DNA of 54,787 nucleotides from a virus, in IMG/VR virus record IMGVR_UViG_3300018719_000035, positions 1 through 54,787 of that record. One strand, written 5' to 3'. Positions 32,014 through 38,440 of this stretch are shown piece after piece. Each line of letters starts with the position of its first letter. Position 1 is the first letter of the stretch. The position numbers and the translations under genes are program-made. The notes beneath the pieces were generated by a model, which worked only from the letters and a program-made list of their open reading frames with translations, ran no database searches and had not been told where the DNA came from.

Positions 32014-32874
32014 TTAGTCTCTCTGCGGAGTTACACCGAAGAATCGGCAGATTTCCTCAACCGAGAAGCCCCGGCTCTGCAGCATCTGGGCATCCTCGGG
32101 ATTGATCGTGAGTTGCGCCCACTTCGTGCCGCCTTCCAGCACCAGAGGGCGGCCGGCATTCATGGCGCCGAAGAACTTCTCAGCGAGCTTGTCCTCGATG
32201 ATCTTGCGCTGATCCTCTTTCAGGAACGCCTCGAACGTCAGGACGCCCGAAGGCCGCAGCCCATTGCGGAACGTGCTGCCGGCCGCCTTGTCGATAGCCA
32301 GAGAGAGCCCGAAGACCTGGCGCCCGAATGCCAGCGTGGACATGCCGCCGAGAGGATTCCCGCCGAAGCCGCGGATGTGCAGAACGTCCTTGTCCGTCAG
32401 CACATAGGACTTGCCGTCCTGGGTCCAGCGATACTCAAGAGAGCCATTCTCAAGCCGCCGCACTGACGGGAGATCCGGTTGGATGGGGTCAAGGGCAACG
32501 ATCCGCCCTCGCTCCCATATCTTGCGGGAATAGGCATTGCCCCAGAGTTCAATCGAAGCCGCCTTGAACTCCCAATAATCGACCGCCGTCTGGTCAAAAT
32601 TCGGGCTGTCGTGCAGGAGCCGGTAAAGCGGATGATCCTTCGCAACCTCACGGGCTCCGTCCGCCTTGGTCCGGTAGACCATGAGTGGCAGGGAAGCGAT
32701 CGTGCCGGCGAGCAGGTTCACACAGGCCCAGGCGGCCGACAGACCGAGCACGCTCGGGGCGTTGACGCCCTCCCCGGCATGACTCTCGCCGCCGTGGTCG
32801 CGCCATCCTGTCGGGTCCGTCAGAGAGAGCGGCCGGCGGACGAAGAAGTTCGCCATCTTCTGAAGCAGTTTCAC
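32014..32874 (-). pseudogene. Portal gene, N-terminal fragment (interrupted by element)
   Basis: The frame gives 286 residues of an HK97-family portal (SLTDPTGWRDHGG, AAWACVNLLAGTIASLPLMV, LYRLLHDSPN, FSVEEICRFFGV). At the core repeat it leaves the portal sequence and stops after five foreign codons (TPQRD). Joined at the repeat to the C-terminal fragment at 20790-21188 it gives an uninterrupted product of about 409 residues, a normal length. It starts with GTG, overlapping the large terminase stop by four bases. As it stands the product lacks the C-terminal stem and crown. Confidence 0.9.
32033..32043. repeat. Right attachment core (11-bp direct repeat) of the inserted element
   Basis: Identical to 21178-21188 (ACACCGAAGAA on the plus strand). 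Here it lies in the portal codons for FFGV, five codons before a stop that belongs to the element. Confidence 0.85.
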
Positions 32875-34574
32875 GCCGCACCCACCAAGCTAGCCAGATA
32901 GTCGTCCAAAGTGCCGCCGCTTTCTTCTTTCCGGTCGCGGGATTTGAGGCCGAGCGCCATCGTGAGCGCCACCGCGCCGTCAATGCGGAACCGGGCCTTG
33001 TTCTTGTCGATCTTGCGCCCGCCTGCCGGATCTGTGACCGCGACCGCGTTCGCCATGTTCCAGTTCAGAACCGGGTTGTTGCCGTGGATCAGCTTCCGGT
33101 CGATCACCGCCAGTTCCATCGCGTCGATAGCCGGCGTCATGTCTTTGAACCCCTGCCCCCAAGGAATAATCCGCAGCCCGTCGCCCTTCTCGCCGTCCTT
33201 GTGAGCGGCGAAGTCGATGCGGTCGAACTCCTTGATCAGGTCGTCAATCCGCCAGCGGTCATAGGCCATGCCAAGGACGCGGTAGCGGCCGCAGAGATCC
33301 GCGATGTGGCGGGCGATCACTTCCTTGTCGATCGAGCGGCCCGGGGTCGCCAGAAGGTGCCCCTGCTTGTGCCACTCGACAAAGCGGTGGTTGCCCCGGC
33401 CAAAGTCCCGGTTTGAATGCTCCTCGAGGAAGTCTTTCGGTTTCCAAAGGAAGGGCTGCACCCGGCTCGGGTCACTTGCGCTGACCATCACGAGGGCGGT
33501 CAGGTCGTTGATCGAGGACAGGTCTAAGCCGAGATAGACCTCCTCGCCCTCTTCAATCGTGGCATCTCCCTTGCAGGCCATCCATTCGGCCCGGGAGATC
33601 AGCGAAGCGACCGGTGCTACGCGCTGGTTGAGGTAGAGGTTCCGAAACTTCGGCTCCTCTGCCGGCATGCGTTTGGCCTTGTCGGCAATCGCCTTCAGAT
33701 CCTCGAAAGACCGGAAGTCACCAAGAGCCGGGTTCGCCAGCTCCCAACACTTCGGATCGAAAATGTCCTCCTGCTCCTCCGGAACAGCGTAGAGATGGCA
33801 GACGATAGTCGGGTCTTTCGCGCCCAGGCCGTCGTCAATGAGCTTCGACAGGATGTGCTCAGGGTCGTTGCTCTGCGTCGAGATCGTTACAAAGAGCGGC
33901 TCCGCACGAGCACCCATCGAAGTATCAAGAACGTCGTAAAGTTCGCGATCTTTCGCTTGAGCCAGCTCGTCAAAGATGACGAAACTCGGGTTGAGGCCAT
34001 GTTTTGTGCCTGCCTCTGCTGAAATGGCTTTGTAGAATGACCCATTGCTATAGCAGGCAATAGTTTTCGTTGAGTCAACGCAGCGGAGCATGGCTGAAAG
34101 CTCGGGATCCGCCTTAACGATCTGCGAAGCGACCTTGTAGACCTGCCCTGCCTGCTCCCGGTCGTTCGCCGCGGAATAGATTTCCCCGTTCTGGATCGCC
34201 TCGGGCCCGACCAGATGGACGAGCACGAGAGCCGCAATCAGAGCCGTCTTACCGTTCTTTCGGGCAATCGAGAGGATGGCCCGCCGAACTTGGCGCCGAT
34301 ACTGCCCCTTGGTGAGAGCGTGCGGCTCGTAGATGTCCCGGATGAACTGCTTCTGCCATTCCCGGAGGACAAACGGGCCGCCTGCCCCCTCGCCGCTCGG
34401 AACCGTCAATGCCTCGATGAAGGCAATGACTCGGGCTGCCCGATCAGGCCGTCGAACTTGCTCCTTGGCTTGCTTTCGGGAAGTTGCAGAGCGGCCCTTG
34501 CCTTTGGATCCAGCCCGAGGCGGTCGCCCCACGATCTCATTTCCTCGGACATGGCCTTCAGTATGCGAAACCAT
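32871..34574 (-). CDS. terL: Terminase large subunit
   Basis: The 567-residue packaging motor has a Walker A-type loop SIARKNGKTALI (about 102-113), a Walker B-type stretch SFVIFDELAQ (197-206), STQSNDPEHI coupling motif and a C-terminal nuclease half with EEVYLGLDLSSINDLTAL. It matches the HK97/P27-linked terminases that cut at cos. It overlaps the small subunit gene by 169 bases and the portal by four. The inserted element has no such gene, so this would be the motor for both genomes. Confidence 0.95.
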   Translation of the reverse strand: MVSHTEGHVRGNEIVGRPPRAGSKGKGRSATSRKQAKEQVRRPDRAARVIAFIEALTVPSGEGAGGPFVLREWQKQFIRDIYEPHALTKGQYRRQVRRAILSIARKNGKTALIAALVLVHLVGPEAIQNGEIYSAANDREQAGQVYKVASQIVKADPELSAMLRCVDSTKTIACYSNGSFYKAISAEAGTKHGLNPSFVIFDELAQAKDRELYDVLDTSMGARAEPLFVTISTQSNDPEHILSKLIDDGLGAKDPTIVCHLYAVPEEQEDIFDPKCWELANPALGDFRSFEDLKAIADKAKRMPAEEPKFRNLYLNQRVAPVASLISRAEWMACKGDATIEEGEEVYLGLDLSSINDLTALVMVSASDPSRVQPFLWKPKDFLEEHSNRDFGRGNHRFVEWHKQGHLLATPGRSIDKEVIARHIADLCGRYRVLGMAYDRWRIDDLIKEFDRIDFAAHKDGEKGDGLRIIPWGQGFKDMTPAIDAMELAVIDRKLIHGNNPVLNWNMANAVAVTDPAGGRKIDKNKARFRIDGAVALTMALGLKSRDRKEESGGTLDDYLASLVGAA

Positions 34575-34894
34575 GGGTTTGGTTGTTTCTGCCCCTTGCT
34601 CCCGTCTACGACAGGCTCGAAATCAGGGGCGTTCATCTCGTGAGTGGCCCTCTTGTGCCAGGCCCAGGCCGTGGCGAAAGCAGAGAGGGCAAACGTGTCT
34701 ACGGTTGCGTAGGTCTTCGGCGGCATCGAGCGCCGGATCATCTCAATGCAGGCCTGCGCGTCATCATGCAGATGCTCGGGGGCGAAGACCTCCCCGGTGG
34801 CCTCGATCCCGAGATCGACAATCGGCCTCTTCGAAGGGTTGCCCTCGATTTTCCGGATGCTCGCCAGCTTCGGCTTTGGCCCTCGCTTACCCAT
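34406..34894 (-). CDS. terS: P27-family terminase small subunit
   Basis: The 162-residue protein begins MGKRGPKPKLASIRKIEGNP, the start typical of P27-type small terminases, with AQACIEMIRRSMPPKTYATV and a C-terminal helical region. It recognises the packaging site and recruits the large subunit. The start lies three bases after the cos-like sequence. No strong ribosome site is visible before it. Confidence 0.9.
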   Translation of the reverse strand: MGKRGPKPKLASIRKIEGNPSKRPIVDLGIEATGEVFAPEHLHDDAQACIEMIRRSMPPKTYATVDTFALSAFATAWAWHKRATHEMNAPDFEPVVDGSKGQKQPNPWFRILKAMSEEMRSWGDRLGLDPKARAALQLPESKPRSKFDGLIGQPESLPSSRH

Positions 34895-34896
34895 TG

Positions 34897-34985
34897 GAAC
34901 TTTTTCTGAAAACTTGCGGCATTTCGCGTTTGATTGAGGGCGCCGGTCCTAGTCGGAAGAGTTCTAGACTTTCGACCACCCCCCC
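34897..34985. other. Cos-like packaging sequence, prophage copy
   Basis: Shares ordered identical blocks with 27667-27756, including TGAGGGCGCCGGTCC (34935-34949) and TCTAGACTTT (34963-34972) and a terminal C-run. It lies between the small terminase and a divergent small gene, the usual place of cos. The exact nick positions cannot be read from sequence. Confidence 0.6.
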
Positions 34986-35035
34986 ATGGTACAACTGACA
35001 GCGCGATACAACGTGGTCACAAGGAGGAGACGATC

Positions 35036-35317
35036 ATGGCTCCGCGCATTGTGAATGAGCAGATTGAAGTAGAGGTTGTGGTGCCCTTCGAGGCTGAGCG
35101 AGGGGTTACTATCCCTCGCGGAATTTACAAAGCCGAAAAGAGACAAACCGAAGCTGCGGACTTGAGCAACAGTTCTTGGTCTAGCCCTAACTACTATCTA
35201 AAGTTAGACGCCGTAGAGGCGGGTCGGCTGGGGGTAACGAGTGGCCCTGGCCTTTTAGGACCGGAGTATCGCATCACTGAGCAGGTACAACGCGGAGACA
35301 TTAAGATCCGATCTTAG
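35036..35317 (+). CDS. Small beta-rich hypothetical protein divergent from terminase
   Basis: The 93-residue protein begins MAPRIVNEQIEVEVVVPFEA and is predicted to be mainly beta (GVTIPRGIYKAEKRQ, YLKLDAVEAGRLGV). AAGGAGG lies eight bases upstream of the ATG, so it is well translated. It is separated from terS by the cos-like sequence. No family is recognised. Confidence 0.65.
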   Translation: MAPRIVNEQIEVEVVVPFEAERGVTIPRGIYKAEKRQTEAADLSNSSWSSPNYYLKLDAVEAGRLGVTSGPGLLGPEYRITEQVQRGDIKIRS

Positions 35318-35351
35318 GCTACCGGCCATCCTTCTTCTCCTACAGCCTGGG

Positions 35352-35558
35352 CTAAGCTGTGATGGTCAGAGTCTGAGGCTTGATCTCCACATGGACGAGG
35401 TCAGCGAGATCAATCGGAGCAGCATCTCTCCACCTTGTTGAGGAGTAGCGCTGCTGTGGCCCGAAGATGCCGCTTTCTTCCACCTGTAGAACAACCTTGT
35501 TGCCATCGGGGCGAAGGCGATAGCGCCCTGTCTTACGTGCCATGCTCATATCGGCCAT
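35352..35558 (-). CDS. Small hypothetical protein between HNH and the packaging site
   Basis: The 68-residue basic beta-rich protein (TGRYRLRPDGNKVVLQVEES) overlaps the HNH stop by 13 bases; in-frame ATGs at 35549 and 35543 are alternatives. No family is recognised. It is in the same transcriptional direction as the packaging genes. Confidence 0.6.
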   Translation of the reverse strand: MADMSMARKTGRYRLRPDGNKVVLQVEESGIFGPQQRYSSTRWRDAAPIDLADLVHVEIKPQTLTITA

Positions 35559-35881
35559 CCATCCGCGTCTACAGCCTGGAAGCGACCTCGCTCCTCTCGC
35601 TGCTTGTCCCTGTTGTGGTGTGTCTCACAAAGGCTTTGCGTGTTCTCGTAATTGAAGAACAGGTCAGCGTTGCCCTCGTGCCTCTTGATGTGGTCCACGA
35701 TCCAGGCCTTGCCGATCTTGCCCTCTGCCCTGCACATCCGGCACAGGGGCTCGTCTCTCAGACGCTTGGACCTGATGGCGTACCAGCGCTGTGTCTTGTA
35801 CCACTGACGCCATGGCTTCTCTTGCCTGCGCCTAGCGTCGTATTCCCTGTTGCGGGCTCTGTGGTCTAGGGGTTTGGGCAT
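35546..35881 (-). CDS. HNH endonuclease adjacent to terminase
   Basis: The 111-residue basic protein has CRMCRAEGKIGKAWIVDHIK, then NYENTQSLCETHHNRDKQRE: paired cysteines, the DH catalytic core and HH. HNH proteins encoded next to terminase are required, together with terminase, for cos cutting in HK97-type phages. The position near the cos-like sequence fits this role. Confidence 0.85.
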   Translation of the reverse strand: MPKPLDHRARNREYDARRRQEKPWRQWYKTQRWYAIRSKRLRDEPLCRMCRAEGKIGKAWIVDHIKRHEGNADLFFNYENTQSLCETHHNRDKQREERGRFQAVDADGWPI

Positions 35882-35928
35882 TCAGGCGTGCTCTGGCAAG
35901 ATGAGCGGACTTTGCAGAAGGGTCCGCC

Positions 35929-36183
35929 ATGACAACCGAAGACACTCGCATCAAAGAGCATATCCAGAGGCACAAGGATGGTAGCCTCTGGGCCAAGGGA
36001 CAGACGATTGACGGCGTTGCAACAGGCTATTGGGAGTGGTTCAGGATCGACGGGACCAAGCTGCGCTCTGGCTACTTCGAGAACGGCGAGCAGGTTGGAG
36101 AATGGACCACATACGATAAGAATGGCGAGGTCTACAAAGTCACGAAGATTATGCCTAAGCGAGATGGATCGAAGCGGCGATGA
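35929..36183 (+). CDS. MORN-repeat (YwqK-like) protein
   Basis: The 84-residue protein contains two to three MORN/YwqK-type units: KDGSLWAKGQTIDGVATGYW, KLRSGYFENGEQVGEWTTYD. Such repeats occur in YwqK-type antitoxin-like proteins and membrane-associated scaffolds. No toxin partner is visible next to it. GAAGG is about seven bases upstream of the ATG. Confidence 0.7.
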   Translation: MTTEDTRIKEHIQRHKDGSLWAKGQTIDGVATGYWEWFRIDGTKLRSGYFENGEQVGEWTTYDKNGEVYKVTKIMPKRDGSKRR

Positions 36184-36274
36184 TCCGAAGCTGATCCCTC
36201 AGCATCTCGGATAGCTGCAATTCCGTCTGGTTTTCCCTGAGTGTCAGGGTGAGGAAGCGGTAGAGAATGTCCAT
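36155..36274 (-). CDS. Possible 39-residue helical microprotein
   Basis: A minus-strand frame from an ATG at 36274 reads MDILYRFLTLTLRENQTELQ and continues as one amphipathic helix to a TAG. The product resembles small helical phage proteins in composition, but no ribosome site is evident, and it overlaps the end of the MORN gene by 29 bases. The coding status is uncertain. Confidence 0.35.
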   Translation of the reverse strand: MDILYRFLTLTLRENQTELQLSEMLRDQLRIIAASIHLA

Positions 36275-36399
36275 AGGGCTACGTTATTACGCATAAGGAG
36301 GCTGGCTCGGCTCCATCGAGTGCTGGTTCCCCGCGACCCTGCTGGATATTGTCCAGCTTGTCCGAAAGGGGTAAGGCACTGGCGGCGTCGGGCAAGTTC

Positions 36400-36618
36400 A
36401 TGATCCAGAAACTTCCTTCAATCGACCATTCGGTCTCGTTGCACGCTTATCGTGCCTACCTGCTCAATGAGCAGGGTCGCTTTATGAACGTGATTGAGCT
36501 CTTCTGCCGGGATGACGAGGATGCGATTGAGCAGGCCCGTCGTCTTGCCAATGATCATGCCGTGGAAATCTGGGAGCGGGATCGGAAGGTAGCGCTCATC
36601 CCAGCATCTAACTCCTGA
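36400..36618 (+). CDS. Small hypothetical protein of the rhizobial phage type
   Basis: The 72-residue product contains HAYRAYLLNEQGRFMNVIEL followed by DDEDAIEQARRLANDHAVEI. This is the pattern of small conserved proteins frequent in rhizobial genomes and prophages, of unknown function. The ATG at 36400 is preferred to a TTG 51 bases upstream because the conserved part begins just after it. Confidence 0.6.
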   Translation: MIQKLPSIDHSVSLHAYRAYLLNEQGRFMNVIELFCRDDEDAIEQARRLANDHAVEIWERDRKVALIPASNS

Positions 36619-36786
36619 ACAGCCCCAGCCTCTCGGTCATGCTCTCTTCCACGTAGAGGTTCGGGGTCACCCCTTGTTAACCCAGGCAGGATAGCTTTTC
36701 CGCTACCGAGGGTTGCCTTCATCCTTCATAACCGCTAGCTAGGCGGCCATTCGACCAGATAATTCATCCACTTCGGAGGAGCCGGA

Positions 36787-37017
36787 ATGCCCCACGAAGC
36801 GTATTGCGTTAGGTATCGTAACCGTCGTTGGTTTGTTTTCCAAGGTGGCCGGGAAATTGGTGCCTTCCATTTCCGGATCAGAGCCCTTGAGTTCGCTGTT
36901 ACCACAGCCTGCCACCCCAATAAGACCGACCTACAGAACGTTTATGTGCTCGATCAGGATGGCTCTTTCTATACAGCCTGGAACTGCGCCCGAGATCTGA
37001 TCACTCTCCAGGCCTAG
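36787..37017 (+). CDS. Small hypothetical protein (DUF2188-like size)
   Basis: The 76-residue protein has a three-stranded pattern: YCVRYRNRRWFVFQGGREIG, FRIRALEFAVTTA, NVYVLDQDGSFY. GGAGG lies seven bases upstream of the ATG. It is similar in outline to small DNA- or RNA-binding beta proteins but I cannot assign it. Confidence 0.65.
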   Translation: MPHEAYCVRYRNRRWFVFQGGREIGAFHFRIRALEFAVTTACHPNKTDLQNVYVLDQDGSFYTAWNCARDLITLQA

Positions 37018-37070
37018 CAGTTACTTACCGCAGCAGCCTCAGCCTCTCGGCAATGTCCCCTTCCACATAC

Positions 37071-37110
37071 TGATGATGGAGCGATCTCTACCATGGTCGC
37101 TCCATCATCA
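37071..37110. repeat. 14-bp perfect inverted repeat
   Basis: TGATGATGGAGCGA and TCGCTCCATCATCA are perfectly complementary with a 12-base loop (TCTCTACCATGG). There is no T-run on either strand, so it is not a standard terminator. It lies 50 bases after the preceding gene. Confidence 0.7.
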
Positions 37111-37197
37111 GAGCGGATATAGGTCTTGCGGGTTTTCGAGGACATGGACTTCGGTCAAGCAAAAGCCGCCCCCGGACAGACCGGAGCGGCTAAAAAT

Positions 37198-37242
37198 ATA
37201 CTCAATATGCTATTTTCTAATTGCAAAGCATACTCAGTATGC
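37198..37242 (+). promoter_or_regulatory. Pair of operator-like dyads upstream of the small XRE-type gene
   Basis: Two related sites, ATACTCAATATGC (37198-37210) and GCATACTCAGTATGC (37228-37242, perfect GCATAC/GTATGC dyad), about 31 bp centre to centre, i.e. three helical turns on one face. They lie in an AT-rich stretch about 200 bp before the HTH gene at 37444, with a TTGCAA −35-like hexamer at the second site. Confidence 0.5.
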
Positions 37243-37283
37243 TAAACCAGAGTGGTCAGGTGATTGTGCCTGACGACCGAAAG

Positions 37284-37426
37284 GGGGTGACACCGCATGA
37301 GACTTCCGAAGCTGACGCTGATGATCAAGTTCCGGCCCTTCAAACTGGTCCTGATCATCGGCTAACGCGAAGGGGGATCGGGCGAAAGCCCGGTCTCCCA
37401 CGGGAGGCGACAAGCGGTGTCACCCC
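37284..37426 (+). repeat. 13-bp inverted repeat bracketing a leader region
   Basis: GGGGTGACACCGC (37284-37296) and GCGGTGTCACCCC (37414-37426) are perfectly complementary, 117 bases apart. Between them lie a 22-codon frame and a CGGGC-GAAA-GCCCG hairpin with a GNRA tetraloop (37379-37392). The right arm ends 17 bases before the ATG of the HTH gene, so pairing could control its ribosome site. The stretch 37018-37443 holds no larger gene. Confidence 0.6.
37297..37365 (+). CDS. 22-residue basic hydrophobic leader peptide or microprotein
   Basis: The frame MRLPKLTLMIKFRPFKLVLI + IG starts right after the left arm of the 13-bp inverted repeat, with AGGGGG nine bases upstream. The product is basic and hydrophobic, alternating like a beta strand or membrane-active peptide. 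Its translation would open the leader structure before the HTH gene. Too short to judge by composition. Confidence 0.45.
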   Translation: MRLPKLTLMIKFRPFKLVLIIG

Positions 37427-37443
37427 TTGCAAGGAGATATAGC

Positions 37444-37656
37444 ATGACCCCTGATCAGTTCAAAGCCTGGCGCAAGCATATGAACCTGTCACAACAGGAA
37501 GCCGCTGACGCTCTAGGTCTGTCGAAGGGATCGGTGGATTTGTACGAGCGCGGAAGGCGGCGCGAGGATGAGCGGCCCGTTGTAATTCCAAAGACTGTCG
37601 AATTGGCTTGCGCCGCTCTCGCTCTCGGCATCACCCGCTATGATGGGCCTTCATAA
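37444..37656 (+). CDS. Small XRE-family helix-turn-helix protein
   Basis: The 70-residue product has a classical Cro/CI HTH: FKAWRKHMNLSQQEAADALG, then LSKGSVDLYERGRR. It lacks an oligomerisation domain. AAGGAG lies seven bases upstream of the ATG. A long leader with two operator-like dyads and an inverted repeat precedes it, so it is probably autoregulated. Confidence 0.8.
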   Translation: MTPDQFKAWRKHMNLSQQEAADALGLSKGSVDLYERGRRREDERPVVIPKTVELACAALALGITRYDGPS

Positions 37657-37687
37657 AAAAAGCCCCGCGCGATCATCTCGCCGGGGC
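37655..37687 (-). terminator. Intrinsic terminator ending the leftward early operon
   Basis: On the minus strand GCCCCG ... CGGGGC (six pairs, 14-base loop) is followed by seven Ts. It converges with the stop of the small HTH gene and would end transcripts coming from the membrane protein and NusG-like genes. Confidence 0.7.
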
Positions 37688-37703
37688 ACCCACCTAAAGC
37701 TAA

Positions 37704-37734
37704 CGCACTCCGGGTGAAAGTCACCAAGAGTGCG
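37704..37734 (+). other. Two-tier hairpin downstream of the HTH gene
   Basis: CGCACTC (37704-37710) pairs with GAGTGCG (37728-37734), enclosing GGTGA/TCACC with an AAG loop. There is no clear T-run. It may be a rho-type or processing structure in the gap 37657-37831, which has no gene. Confidence 0.5.
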
Positions 37735-37831
37735 TCTGTGCTTGTATAACTATATTAAGAGGCCTGCAGTTTCAAGAGTCTAGCAGGGTTATCCACGGCG
37801 CTCGGAGCCAGCAGATTCACCTCCCGGGAAC

Positions 37832-38398
37832 TCAAAGTAATGAGGCAGCTGTTTGCTCCCGTGCCGCTTTACGAAACAGCAACGCCGATCCAAGCCATAG
37901 GGCGACAAAGCCAGCCGTGAGAACCCAGGTGAAGTGTCCAGCGACCTGAGCAATGACAGCGACCAATATCTGAGCGAGCGCAACCGCTACCATCGTAACT
38001 GCCATTCCGTACGGCTGGAAACGTGCGATAGCTGCCCCGGCTATGCCAACCGCGAGCACTCCGACATACATCAGGTTGAGGGGGTTATCCTCCGACCCAA
38101 TTATCCCGACGGCAAGGTTCATCCACACAAGGACGAACGCTGCCGCCGTCGCTATTCCTACTGCAGCACGATACGCGCTGCTGCCGGTCGCCCTAGCCGC
38201 AAGCTCGTAGAGACCGCATGCGATAGCCAACATAGATCCGAAGACGATGAAATCCGTCTCATCCCAATTTACTTCCGCAGTAACCTGCATCGCGATCAGG
38301 GGCAGCAGGAGCAGGAACGCCGCGGCGCACCAGACCGCTATCCTCCAGCGGCTGCCTCGCCATCCGCTCCCAATATCTGGTTTTCCTGCCATAGCCAT
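37832..38398 (-). CDS. Polytopic membrane protein, probable lysogenic cargo
   Basis: The 188-residue protein has five to six membrane spans (about 18-40, 50-68, 75-98, 105-123, 130-152, 155-175) and short loops. It resembles chromosomal hypothetical membrane proteins more than phage structural ones. It lies downstream of the NusG paralogue on the same strand and upstream of the terminator. No family is recognised. Confidence 0.65.
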   Translation of the reverse strand: MAMAGKPDIGSGWRGSRWRIAVWCAAAFLLLLPLIAMQVTAEVNWDETDFIVFGSMLAIACGLYELAARATGSSAYRAAVGIATAAAFVLVWMNLAVGIIGSEDNPLNLMYVGVLAVGIAGAAIARFQPYGMAVTMVAVALAQILVAVIAQVAGHFTWVLTAGFVALWLGSALLFRKAAREQTAASLL

Positions 38399-38440
38399 GC
38401 TCCGTCCATAATCTAGGATCTCACCCGGCTCCCGTCATAT

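Larger units (their letters stand above)
21189..32043. mobile_element. Satellite-like element inserted in the portal gene
   Basis: The element is 10,855 bp including one core copy. It has an integrase at its left end and an AlpA-like gene at its right end. In the order they are read leftwards, the genes are AlpA, PC4-like, Rep-like, HNH, small protein, prohead protease, capsid, HGG protein, small protein, tape measure, then accessory genes and integrase. It lacks terminase, portal, connectors, tail tube, tail tip and lysis genes. It carries a copy of the sequence that precedes the prophage small terminase. These traits fit a phage satellite that makes its own head and tape measure and borrows the rest. 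A defective prophage is the alternative, but the exact attachment repeats and intact frames argue against it. Confidence 0.75.

Noticed and set aside
21189-32043. Interpretation as a second, degraded prophage in tandem
   Set aside because: The two portal halves belong to one gene and are joined exactly at an 11-bp repeat; the inserted genes are intact, self-contained and end with an integrase and an AlpA-like gene. A decayed tandem phage would not restore the frame.
37221-37442. 73-codon plus-strand frame before the small HTH gene
   Set aside because: It runs through operator-like dyads and both arms of the inverted repeat and has no ribosome site; the 22-codon frame in another phase has a better one.
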